NCBI GenBank assembly: GCA_023511485.1
Contig: JAIMBH010000007.1
Span: forward strand, 1 to 64,000
Direction: 5' to 3'
Length of the DNA stretch: 64,000 nucleotides
Source: Bacillota bacterium
GTDB lineage: Bacteria > Actinomycetota > Aquicultoria > Aquicultorales > Aquicultoraceae
Below are positions 44,162 through 51,469 of the stretch, in pieces. How positions within the stretch are numbered: position 1 is the first letter of the stretch; each line of letters starts with the position of its first letter. The translations under genes and the position numbers were made by a program. Below the pieces are notes generated by a model, which searched no databases, was not told the origin of the DNA, and was given only the letters and a program-made list of their open reading frames with translations.

Positions 44162-46804
44162 TTACTTACCTCCTCTCGAAGTGGGATCGAGCGCATCCCC
44201 ACTTTCTGTCAAACCTACCGCAAGAATTGCCACATCGTCCTGTAATTTACCGCCCGCATAATCAACGATATTTTCAAAAATTAGTTGGGGCATATCACAT
44301 ATTTTCTCATTCTTCAGCCCCTCAACAAGCTTAGCAAGCCTATCCTCCCCGAACAGCCCGCCATCTGCAGAACGCGCTTCAATAGCTCCATCGGTATATA
44401 GAACCAGAACATCACCTTTCTCAATCATCACCTCACGATTATCGTAATTAAGCCCGGCAAATACTCCCACTAGAGGTGATCTTGAAGTAAGTAGAATCGT
44501 ACCATCAGTTTTTTTAGATAATATAGCCGGGGGATGGCCAGCGCTACAATAGACAAAGCGACCTGTCCCGACTTCAAGTATGCCAAACAGTAAAGTAATA
44601 AAGTTAGACGGTGGTGAAGATTTTGCTGCAAGGTCGTTGGTTTTGGCCACAGCTAAAGCAGGGGAATCCTCATCATGCGCATAAGCTTTAATCGTATTTT
44701 TAATAAACGAAGTCATGGCCGATGCCTCTAAGCCTTTACCGGAAACATCTCCGACAATGATACCAATCTTACCGGGCTTGATTTCAAACAGATCGTAGAA
44801 ATCCCCGCCGACTTTTGCTACTTCGGTCGCTGAGCGGTAAAGGGAACCAAAATCAATTCCCTCTATGCTTCTTGGAAGCGTTAGGATTGCCTCCTGTAAG
44901 GTATCGGCAATACTCCTCTCGGCGGCATAAAGTTTTGCGCTATCAAGCGCAAACGAAACCGATGCAGCAAGCTTCCTAGCAAAATCGATTTTGTCGTCAG
45001 TAAAGGCAACCGGCGCTGATGTATAAACAAAACTGATTATACCAATTGGTTCATCTTTAACCACTAAAGGCACGAGCAGGGCTGAGCGAACACTGCTTAG
45101 CCCGGTAAACCGGAAGTTTGCCCACTTTCCGCTTGAAGTATCGCTAATAACAACCGGTTCCTTAGTTTTCTTCGTGAGCATTATAGCGCAAGCCTCTTTA
45201 CCGAGAAAAGATTTATTAGCTGGTTCTTCCGCTAAGCCATATGTGCACCGTACCGCCCAGGCACCATCCTCGCACAGGCCGATAATCGAACCCTCACAGC
45301 CTATTGCAATGGTAGACTCAGCCGCTACTATCCGTAATATCTCATCCATGTTAAATGTAGAACTTATTGCGGCGTTAATGTCATTTAAAGAATCGCTTAG
45401 CTTCTTGGCTCTTGTAATTTCTGTCACATCAACCAATGAAAGCACAAGGCCAGCGACCTTCCCCGTTCTGTCCTTTACTGGGGTCAGAGTCCAGTCCCAG
45501 TAAGTTACTCCTCTCCAAGGCTGATCAACATATTCAAAAGGCTTTGCCTTATATTCAACAGGTACTCCGGTATCCCGTACCTTCTTGAAAATCTCCTCAT
45601 TTTCCTCATTTGGAAACAAATCGAAGTGATTTCGGCCAATGAGCTCTTCCTCGGTATGGCCTGAAGCTCTTACATAGGTGGAATTCACTAAAACAAAATT
45701 GAACTCATGATCAAGGTAGGCGATATGAGCGTTAGTGCTCTCCATGATTGTTTGAAGCCGGTTTCGCTCTACACTTAGCCTATTTAAAAGATGCTCCTTC
45801 TCTCTTTCGCTCTGCTTTTGTTCAGTAATATCACTAAATATCACTGCAAGCTCCCCATTATGCAGAGCAAAAACTGCTACATTGAAGTACTTATCCGTAG
45901 GGGAAAAGTAGGTCTCAAACGAGACCGTCTTTCCGGTCTCTGCCGCTTGCAAAAAGGCATTAAGGTAGGATTTCAGTTCGGTGCCGTAGAGCAGAGTTGC
46001 CCTCTGTCCTAGAGTCTTTTCTCGCCCTATGCCAAGCATTATTTCGTACTGGGGATTAACATCAGTTATTATAAAATCTACAGGCCTTCTATTGCTATCA
46101 TAGACAATTTTATAGAGCGCTACGCCATCATCCATACCATTAAATAATGCCCGGTATTTCTGCTCGCTTGCCCTTAGCGCTTCCTCGCTTTGCTTTAAAG
46201 CCTCCCTCACCTGCTTTAGCTCTACGCTTTCAACAACCTCCCATTTACCCTCGTATTTAATTATGGCAAACTCATGGTTGCGGATGACATCTATTACTTC
46301 GGATGCGGCACACCTTTCAAGCGAATACGTGCATATGGCAATCATGCGATGACTGCCGATTACACTATCTACCTCTGCTTCATAATTAACAAAGTCCCTC
46401 CAATCGGTTTCTTCAAGCCAGAATGTATTGCCGGCAAGCCTTAAGCCATCATATCCCTTTGCCAACGCCTGGTTAAGCTTATCAACCCATCCGTTAAGAA
46501 CCCGTTTAGAATCAAAAACGCCTTCTTTAAGATACCAATCTACATAAGGAATGATCTCGATCTGGCCATTATCTAGATAACGGTCGAAGTCGGGGACAGT
46601 GTCTCTCAGTGCATATTCGGCTTCCTTCTCGTTAAGAGGCGCGGAAGTTACCCACATGCAAAATTCGTTATTCTCCAAACCAGCCTTAAAGTAGGGTATC
46701 AGGATATCAACAAGATCTTTCTTTGTCTTGTAAAATTGGCAAAAATGAGTCCCCCAGTGAACATCCCCTAAAATATCAAGACCGGTTTTTCGCAAAGTCA
46801 ACAC
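44162..46804 (-). CDS. MEDS-PAS-PAS-GAF-SpoIIE sensor phosphatase
   Basis: 880 residues. N-terminal MEDS domain (GDVHWGTHFCQFYKTKKDLV, about 10-190), two PAS domains (about 210-330 and 345-465, the second with RATL/YDHEFNFVLV context), GAF (about 480-625, CEGSIIGLCED) and a PP2C-type SpoIIE/RsbU phosphatase (about 645-865; GGDFYDLF, VGDVSGKGLEASAM and a late DDVAILAV motif with metal-binding Asp residues). Such proteins dephosphorylate STAS anti-anti-sigma factors in partner-switching. A STAS protein lies 3 kb away at 47575. Start GTG with weak site. Confidence 0.88.
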   Translation of the reverse strand: MLTLRKTGLDILGDVHWGTHFCQFYKTKKDLVDILIPYFKAGLENNEFCMWVTSAPLNEKEAEYALRDTVPDFDRYLDNGQIEIIPYVDWYLKEGVFDSKRVLNGWVDKLNQALAKGYDGLRLAGNTFWLEETDWRDFVNYEAEVDSVIGSHRMIAICTYSLERCAASEVIDVIRNHEFAIIKYEGKWEVVESVELKQVREALKQSEEALRASEQKYRALFNGMDDGVALYKIVYDSNRRPVDFIITDVNPQYEIMLGIGREKTLGQRATLLYGTELKSYLNAFLQAAETGKTVSFETYFSPTDKYFNVAVFALHNGELAVIFSDITEQKQSEREKEHLLNRLSVERNRLQTIMESTNAHIAYLDHEFNFVLVNSTYVRASGHTEEELIGRNHFDLFPNEENEEIFKKVRDTGVPVEYKAKPFEYVDQPWRGVTYWDWTLTPVKDRTGKVAGLVLSLVDVTEITRAKKLSDSLNDINAAISSTFNMDEILRIVAAESTIAIGCEGSIIGLCEDGAWAVRCTYGLAEEPANKSFLGKEACAIMLTKKTKEPVVISDTSSGKWANFRFTGLSSVRSALLVPLVVKDEPIGIISFVYTSAPVAFTDDKIDFARKLAASVSFALDSAKLYAAERSIADTLQEAILTLPRSIEGIDFGSLYRSATEVAKVGGDFYDLFEIKPGKIGIIVGDVSGKGLEASAMTSFIKNTIKAYAHDEDSPALAVAKTNDLAAKSSPPSNFITLLFGILEVGTGRFVYCSAGHPPAILSKKTDGTILLTSRSPLVGVFAGLNYDNREVMIEKGDVLVLYTDGAIEARSADGGLFGEDRLAKLVEGLKNEKICDMPQLIFENIVDYAGGKLQDDVAILAVGLTESGDALDPTSRGGK

Positions 46805-47146
46805 GCTTTCTTAAGCCGCTAATGCTTTCAGCTATACTTGGTAGCTATAATTTTCGATGGTGCTAATTAAAAACTATCTTATATTGTAACTTATTTTTTT
46901 ACAAGCTAACCTTCGCAAAAAATAAGTCATTTCGCACTTTTATGCCCAAAATATCGCTCCATGGCTTCACTTACAGCTGCAGACAGCCTTTACTTGCTAT
47001 AGGATAAAATGCTTAGGAATCCCCGGGGTTTCCCAGATGATAAGAAGTTGCAGTGCAGGGCCACGTTGCTTCTCGCTTGAGGATGGACTACTATTTCATT
47101 ATCGCCCATTTATGCTTTAGATCTGGGCACATGCTGGGAGGGTTTT
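46805..47146 (+). other. Intergenic region with a near-palindrome
   Basis: 342 bases between divergent genes. GGAATCCCCGGGGTTTCC (47016-47033) is a near-perfect 18-base palindrome, about 115 bases before the MmpS-like gene. No other gene or RNA recognised. Confidence 0.35.
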
Positions 47147-47572
47147 GTGAATAGCGTTTGGAGGCGGCTAAAATATTCCAGTAGATTATCTAAGATAATA
47201 ATGTTGCTGGCCGGCTTGGTTATATTATCGCTTGTTTGGGAATTAATTCTCGGTCTCGGTTTGATTGGGAGCAGGTCATCCGAAGGCCATTCGATAGAGT
47301 ATATCGTAACCAGTACCGCAAACAAGGTATCGGTTACATATACCAACGAGAAAGGTTGGACCTATCAGAAAGAAAACGTCACTCTTCCGTGGAGATGGAA
47401 ATCTCCTGCAAAAGCTCAAGATGGGACCACCCTCTATATCTCAGCCGAAATCAACCAACCCGAGGGATTGATTGAAGTTGAGATAAGGCAAGATGGCAAA
47501 ACATTCAAGAAAGACAGGCGGTTTGGTCCTTTCGTTGTGGCAACAGCGCGGGGTTATGCTGGAGACAAGTGA
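47147..47572 (+). CDS. MmpS-like membrane-anchored protein
   Basis: 141 residues: one N-terminal membrane helix (about 18-40), then an extracytoplasmic beta domain with IEYIVTSTANKVSVTYTNEK, LPWRWKSPAKAQDGTTLYIS and a late IEVEIRQDGKTFKKD. The VTYTN...LPW...I-DGK order matches the MmpS/transport-accessory fold known from actinobacteria. No MmpL partner adjacent. GTG start with GGAGGG four bases upstream. Confidence 0.65.
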   Translation: MNSVWRRLKYSSRLSKIIMLLAGLVILSLVWELILGLGLIGSRSSEGHSIEYIVTSTANKVSVTYTNEKGWTYQKENVTLPWRWKSPAKAQDGTTLYISAEINQPEGLIEVEIRQDGKTFKKDRRFGPFVVATARGYAGDK

Positions 47573-47574
47573 TT

Positions 47575-47949
47575 CTATTTTCCAGATAGCGAAGATTCAG
47601 CCTCCTGCAGAGTTTTAAAGATTTCGATGCCCGCATAGTTAAAAACCCCAAGGTTGCTAAGCTTCCTTACAAGATAATTGCTAACACCGGTAACTACGGC
47701 CATACGCGCATCTGGCACTTTGTCTCTGAGCTTATTATGGTAAGCGATCAATGTTCCAATTGCCGAGCTGTCCAGAAGCGAGCACCCCGAAAAATCAACG
47801 ATCAAGTGTTTTGGGGTTTTTTCAAGGGTTTTTGCTAGAAGATCATCAACCCGCTTAGGCCTATCGGCGAATATACATTCACCGGAGAAAGTCAGTATTT
47901 GTATACCGTAGTTTCCGTATTTAATATCTAAATCGAAGATCCGAATCAC
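47575..47949 (-). CDS. STAS-domain anti-sigma factor antagonist
   Basis: 124 residues, full STAS fold. HLIVDFSGCSLLDSSAIGTL contains the DSSAIG motif with the phosphorylatable serine. Likely target of an SpoIIE-type phosphatase; one is encoded at 44162-46804. Converges with the MmpS-like gene with a 2-base gap. Start GTG with AGGA upstream. Confidence 0.85.
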   Translation of the reverse strand: MIRIFDLDIKYGNYGIQILTFSGECIFADRPKRVDDLLAKTLEKTPKHLIVDFSGCSLLDSSAIGTLIAYHNKLRDKVPDARMAVVTGVSNYLVRKLSNLGVFNYAGIEIFKTLQEAESSLSGK

Positions 47950-48299
47950 CTCAGATCCTGTAGTGAAACTATCCGTTAACTAATACCCATAAATAACAAG
48001 TTAAGACTCCAGCAAAGCTGGTTGCCGCAATTCAAATCTTGGGATATCTTTATTTATCTAGCAAGTAACTGTTGCAGTAGTATCTTGTGGTTGTCAGCAA
48101 GCTCCCGATAACTACAATTATACGCCTAAAGCGATCAAGAATCGACAGGCAAACAGATTTTAAATAAAAACTTGAAGAAAAACATCCATATTGCTAGAAT
48201 AACAACGCCAAATAAGAATTCGTAGGGACCACAGCATTTAATGGCAATCTGTATCTCGATAATTCAATCGGTTTTTATATTTTTATTTTCGAGCTTTAG
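47950..48299. other. Intergenic region without recognisable gene
   Basis: About 350 bases between the STAS gene and the tRNA terminators; AT-rich, contains no supported ORF, RNA or repeat. Likely holds the STAS promoter. Confidence 0.4.
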
Positions 48300-48339
48300 A
48301 AAACTAAAGAGCCAGCTAAATGGCTGGCTCTTTAGTTTT
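48300..48339 (-). terminator. Terminator following tRNA-Val
   Basis: 48300-48316 pairs perfectly with 48323-48339 (17 bp) around a 6-base loop; the base of the stem is AAAACTAAAG/CTTTAGTTTT. It directly follows the tRNA-Val 3' end (2 bases). Confidence 0.8.
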
Positions 48340-48340
48340 G

Positions 48341-48412
48341 TGGGCGCTAGAGGATTTGAACCTCTGGCCCCTTCCGCGTCAAGGAAGTGCTCTCCCCCTG
48401 AGCTAAGCGCCC
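48341..48412 (-). tRNA. tRNA-Val (GAC)
   Basis: Complement begins GGGCGCTTAGCTCAGGGGGA. Cloverleaf: acceptor GGGCGCT/AGCGCCC, anticodon arm CTTCC-TTGACGC-GGAAG with anticodon GAC, T arm GAGGTTCAAATCCTC. CCA is not encoded. Confidence 0.95.
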
Positions 48413-48439
48413 AATTTGAAATGGCTTCATCAAATTTGG

Positions 48440-48511
48440 AGGCGACGACCGGAGTCGAACCGGTGTACATGGTTTTGCAGACCATTGCCTAAGCCACTCG
48501 GCCACGTCGCC
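48440..48511 (-). tRNA. tRNA-Cys (GCA)
   Basis: Complement begins GGCGACGTGGCCGAGTGGCT. Anticodon arm ATGGT-CTGCAAA-ACCAT with anticodon GCA; acceptor GGCGACG/CGTCGCC with U discriminator, typical of tRNA-Cys. CCA is encoded (48437-48439). This is an ordinary Cys tRNA; it does not read UGA. Confidence 0.95.
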
Positions 48512-48604
48512 ATAATCGTGTAAATTGTATCAGGTCTTTGGAGGTAATTCAACACGTTGTTGTGTTTGGCGATAGTTCTGGTAGCTAGTGTGGTAGTTGA
48601 TTCT

Positions 48605-48662
48605 CCGCTCAAATCAAATAAAATAGCCCCTGAATAGGGGCTATTTTATTTGATTTGAGCGG
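48605..48662 (-). terminator. 26-bp perfect stem-loop running into tRNA-Gly 3' end
   Basis: 48605-48630 pairs with 48637-48662 without mismatch around a 6-base loop. The inner part (AAATAGCCCC/GGGGCTATTT) is a normal terminator; the outer 4-5 bases include the CCGC of the tRNA acceptor end. Confidence 0.8.
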
Positions 48663-48730
48663 ATGACGAGACTCGAACTCGCGACCCCAACCTTGGCAAG
48701 GTTGTGCTCTACCAACTGAGCTACATCCGC
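48658..48730 (-). tRNA. tRNA-Gly (GCC)
   Basis: Complement begins GCGGATGTAGCTCAGTTGGT. Anticodon arm CAACC-TTGCCAA-GGTTG with anticodon GCC; acceptor GCGGATG/CATCCGC, U discriminator. CCA not encoded. Confidence 0.95.
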
Positions 48731-48826
48731 ACTGCGACAAAAATTTTACCATGTCCTTTTAATTTCTGCAAATAGCGCCGGCTTTATATGTAGGAAGAAT
48801 TTATCTCCTCCCCTATAGTTTCTGGT

Positions 48827-49108
48827 TTACTGTAAATGTCTCACATACTGCTCAAAGAGCGCGATGGCTGATTCAATACTTTCATTGGGCGATTTCGTAT
48901 CGGACTCTTTGTGGACGCAATCGCGTATTACACTTGCCAGAATTATCTCTCCGACACGCTGGAAAGCCCCTTTTGCCGCTGCAAATTGCGTAAGTACGCT
49001 CTCACAGTCCTCACCGATTTCAACCAACCGCTGGAGACCTCTTAGCTGTCCTTCGAGCCTTTTAAGCCGCGTTATAATTCGCTTGGCCTCTTCCTCGCGA
49101 TCGTACAT
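48827..49108 (-). CDS. CsoR/CstR-family repressor, probable persulfide sensor
   Basis: 93 residues, the all-helical CsoR/RcnR/FrmR/CstR fold (RIITRLKRLEGQLRGLQRLV). C35 and C64 match the two conserved cysteines, but the copper-binding His of CsoR (four residues before the second Cys) is Val60. A Cys pair without His is the pattern of CstR, which senses persulfides by forming di- or polysulfide bridges. It precedes nothing but follows the thioredoxin-like selenoprotein gene, and CstR-type operator sequences occur at its own start and before trxA. ATG with GGGGG upstream. Confidence 0.85.
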   Translation of the reverse strand: MYDREEEAKRIITRLKRLEGQLRGLQRLVEIGEDCESVLTQFAAAKGAFQRVGEIILASVIRDCVHKESDTKSPNESIESAIALFEQYVRHLQ

Positions 49109-49110
49109 TG

Positions 49111-49125
49111 CTATACCCCCATAAC
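49111..49125 (-). promoter_or_regulatory. CstR-type half-site at the repressor's own leader
   Basis: CTATACCCCCATAAC on the plus strand. It shares TATACCCC with the full palindrome at 50443-50465 and overlaps the ribosome binding site of the repressor gene. Suggests autoregulation; only one half is good. Confidence 0.45.
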
Positions 49126-49144
49126 TATTTTTAGCAGTAGTATA

Positions 49145-49540
49145 TCAATTAATAATGTTTTTTACATTCTGCTCTATGCTGGCTTTATCGGCAACACCCA
49201 CTATTTTATTAACAACAGAGCCGTCCTTGCCGATAAAGATCAGCGTGGGGATATAGAGAATGCCATATTTATTGGCGATTTCTCCATTTGAAGCATTGCC
49301 TAAATTATAGAATTCAAACGGCAATTTACTTTCATATTCACTCCTAACCTGTTCAACTACAGGCTTTATCTGTCTGCAGGATGGTCAGGTATCCGAGTGA
49401 AAAAATAAAACTTTCGGCCCGATGGATGAATTCGCTTGCTTAGCTCCCTGACCGCCGGAACAGCCGGCAACAATGGCAAATATAAGGCCTATTGCGACAA
49501 TAAGGCCAAGAACCTTTAGCGTAGTTTTTCTCTCAGACAA
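49145..49540 (-). CDS. Thioredoxin-like lipoprotein with U-P-S-C active site (probable selenoprotein)
   Basis: 131 codons from TTG 49540 (AAAGGAG six bases upstream) to TGA 49145. A lipoprotein signal (LIVAIGLIFAIVAGC, lipobox VAGC at about residue 27) places it outside the membrane. The thioredoxin fold follows: KVLFFHSDT, in-frame TGA at 49385-49387 (codon 52), then PSCRQIKPVVEQVRSEYESK, and YGILYIPTLIFIGKDGSVVN with the conserved cis-Pro (IPT). TGA occupies the first cysteine of CxxC, giving U52-P-S-C55. A hairpin with G at loop position 2 lies 20-39 bases after the TGA. The same codon TGA also ends the gene, so decoding must be context dependent. Without readthrough the protein would stop just before its active site. 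Probable extracytoplasmic thiol reductase or peroxidase partner. Confidence 0.85.
49346..49365 (-). promoter_or_regulatory. Candidate bacterial SECIS hairpin in thioredoxin-like gene
   Basis: On the minus strand AGCCTGT-AGTTGA-ACAGGTT: seven base pairs including one G-U, loop of six with G second. Loop begins 27 bases after the TGA, inside the 16-37 base window described for bacterial SECIS elements. Folding done by eye. Confidence 0.55.
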
Positions 49541-49710
49541 TGCAATCTCCTTTCGCCAGATTACATCTAGAAGCAACTTTATTACTATATTGTTTATTAC
49601 TATACTGCATAGTATAACATGCCATAAATTAAAGCAAAAATACTGGTCAAAAAGTAGCGCAGCCCTCTTTGAAGGAGTTTCCCTGAGCGAAGCAAAAAAC
49701 CCAGGCAAGC

Positions 49711-49749
49711 TCTTTAGGGCTGCTAAGAAGGGCTAAAGCCCTGCACTGC
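49711..49749. repeat. REP-like palindrome
   Basis: AGGGCTAAAGCCCTGCACTGC (49729-49749) next to a partial inverted copy CTCTTTAGGGCTGC (49710-49723). Lies in the gap between the thioredoxin-like gene and the FmdB gene. Confidence 0.5.
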
Positions 49750-49811
49750 TTTTCAATTCTCAATCTTTCAGATAATATTCGAGCCTCCGGCCCGATTAAT
49801 GCTTAGAATCC

Positions 49812-50039
49812 TCAGCCGGTGCTGGTACAGCTACTCCCTCCAGAATAGCCGCCTGAATATCCACCGGAAGAACCTCCGGAGCTGCGACCAAGCGTATAAC
49901 CATAAAAGTCACGGTAAACCTGCCTTACATCTTCACTGCCACAGCTTGGGCATTGCTTATCTGTATCGCGAATCATTCTCATTAAAAAGAACTCAAAGTC
50001 TTTACCGCAACTATCACAAACAAACTGGTAAGTTGGCAT
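49812..50039 (-). CDS. FmdB-family zinc ribbon protein
   Basis: 75 residues. MPTYQFVCDSCGKDFEFFLM with two CxxC knuckles (CDSC, CPSC) forming a zinc ribbon, then a Gly/Ser/Tyr-rich tail with SSGGYSGGYSGGSS repeats. FmdB-type proteins are putative regulators of unknown target. AAGGAGG precedes the ATG. 54 bases downstream of trxA, likely cotranscribed. Confidence 0.85.
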   Translation of the reverse strand: MPTYQFVCDSCGKDFEFFLMRMIRDTDKQCPSCGSEDVRQVYRDFYGYTLGRSSGGSSGGYSGGYSGGSSCTSTG

Positions 50040-50093
50040 ACTAACCTCCTTTACACCGGCTTAAAGTCGGATGAAATCTTTAAGATTTCGCTA

Positions 50094-50417
50094 TTATGAT
50101 AGGCCAAACTGGCGAACAATCTCGTCTTTAGGTACAGCGCCAATAATTTGACCTGCAACCTGACCATCCTTGAAGAACAGGAGTGTCGGGATGCTCATCA
50201 CACCGAATTTACCTGCCCATTCGCGATGATCGTCTACATTGATCTTGGCTATTTTTACTTTGCCGTTGTATTCAGCAGCTATTTCCTCAAGCCTTGGGGC
50301 TATCAGTTTGCAGGGACCACACCATGGGGCCCAAAAATCGACTATTACCGGCTTATCAGATTTTAAAACCTCGGCATCAAACTGAGCGTCACTTATACTA
50401 ACGATATTCTCTGCCAT
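50094..50417 (-). CDS. trxA: Thioredoxin
   Basis: 107 residues. VDFWAPWCGPCKLIAPRLEE contains the classical WCGPC active site; cis-Pro in MSIPTLLFFKDG. Cytosolic disulfide reductase. GGAG upstream fits ATG 50417 (a TTG at 50420 is an alternative). A CstR-type operator lies 26 bases before the start, so expression probably responds to sulfane sulfur. Confidence 0.96.
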   Translation of the reverse strand: MAENIVSISDAQFDAEVLKSDKPVIVDFWAPWCGPCKLIAPRLEEIAAEYNGKVKIAKINVDDHREWAGKFGVMSIPTLLFFKDGQVAGQIIGAVPKDEIVRQFGLS

Positions 50418-50442
50418 CAACCAATCACTCCTTTTTTAAATA

Positions 50443-50465
50443 TTTATACCCCCCAGGGGTATAAA
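50443..50465 (-). promoter_or_regulatory. CsoR/CstR-type operator before trxA
   Basis: TTTATACCCC-CCA-GGGGTATAAA: perfect 10-base inverted repeat with a 3-base spacer. This is the known consensus type for CsoR/CstR repressors (ATACCC...GGGTAT). A gene for a CstR-like repressor lies 1.3 kb downstream on the same strand. Confidence 0.75.
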
Positions 50466-50585
50466 TGTCAATAGCAACCTGAATATTTTTACACGGTTAG
50501 ATAAAAATCGAACTAAGTTTAGCAGAATTTAATGGTTGTTATCCAGTATTTAGAAGCTGAAAGCTTGAATTATCACCACTATACC

Positions 50586-51143
50586 CTACTCGGGCATAAC
50601 GCGACCTACGCTACCGATCTTTCTGCCGATAGACCAATATGAGTCCACGGCATAGGCAACCGGTCTCAACGCCTCCACATTTATCTTTCCTGCGTGTAAA
50701 ACAGATTCCTCGACATACGTAATAAGAGCACGCCCAACATAAAAATCATGGGTGCCCAGACGCAAAACCTCCTGAACCCTGCATTCGATGCTCACGGAGG
50801 CCTCAAGAATTGTTGGCGCCTTTACCTCCTTCGAGGGGTGTGCAGTTAACCTAGCCTCTTCAAATTTATCAACGTCTCTGCCAGATATCCTACCCAAAAG
50901 ATCCATTTCTTTGATAAAGCCCTCTGGCATGACATTTACGGTAAATTCGCCATTGTCTTCGATCAGCTCATGCGCATAGTTTGCGGCATCGATCCCAACA
51001 CCGATATAAAGTGGATCCGGACAGAGAACTCCGATCCAGGAAGCAGTAAAAACATCGGGGACTTCATTTTTGTTTGCCACCGTTATCAGAGCTAACGGTA
51101 ACGGCAATAACCCAATCAAACCTGTTACGACCTTCTTAGCCAT
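50586..51143 (-). CDS. Flavin reductase-like FMN-binding protein
   Basis: 185 residues, FMN-binding split barrel (flavoredoxin/DIM6-NTAB type). PLPLALITVANKNEVPDVFT, ASWIGVLCPDPLYIGVGI and HDFYVGRALITYVEE are typical. Two-component flavin reductases use NAD(P)H; flavoredoxin members carry electrons. ATG preceded by GGCGATG..., weak site. Same strand as trxA, about 165 bases upstream of it. Confidence 0.85.
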   Translation of the reverse strand: MAKKVVTGLIGLLPLPLALITVANKNEVPDVFTASWIGVLCPDPLYIGVGIDAANYAHELIEDNGEFTVNVMPEGFIKEMDLLGRISGRDVDKFEEARLTAHPSKEVKAPTILEASVSIECRVQEVLRLGTHDFYVGRALITYVEESVLHAGKINVEALRPVAYAVDSYWSIGRKIGSVGRVMPE

Positions 51144-51469
51144 GTCATCGCCTCCACACCGGACTGCAAAAACCAGCCGCTATAGCTTTGCCCATATTAT
51201 TCCCACAAATTAATTATTAGATGCCCATCTATGACCTTAACCTGACTTCGCCCTGCCAGCCGTTGCTTTTTCTTTGTTTCCTTGCCAATAAAAAAGTGGC
51301 GATTGATATAGTAGATAGATGCAGTAAGATGTGAGATACTTTTTTATTTAGCCCTGGAACCAGCAGGTGAAAGCAATCAATGATGGTATTATAATGGTAT
51401 TTCTTCTCAGGATAGAGGAACTAACAATCTAGGGCTTGTAATTCGAAATTGTTCTTTACTGGGTCCACG
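51144..51469. other. Intergenic region without recognisable gene
   Basis: 326 bases between a flavin reductase and a PIN gene. I see no ORF with a ribosome site and no clear RNA fold. Confidence 0.4.

Noticed and set aside
49385-49708. 107-residue ORF ending at TGA near 49385
   Set aside because: Its N-terminal 56 residues lie before a good ribosome site at 49540 and look random; the real gene starts at TTG 49540 and reads through the TGA.
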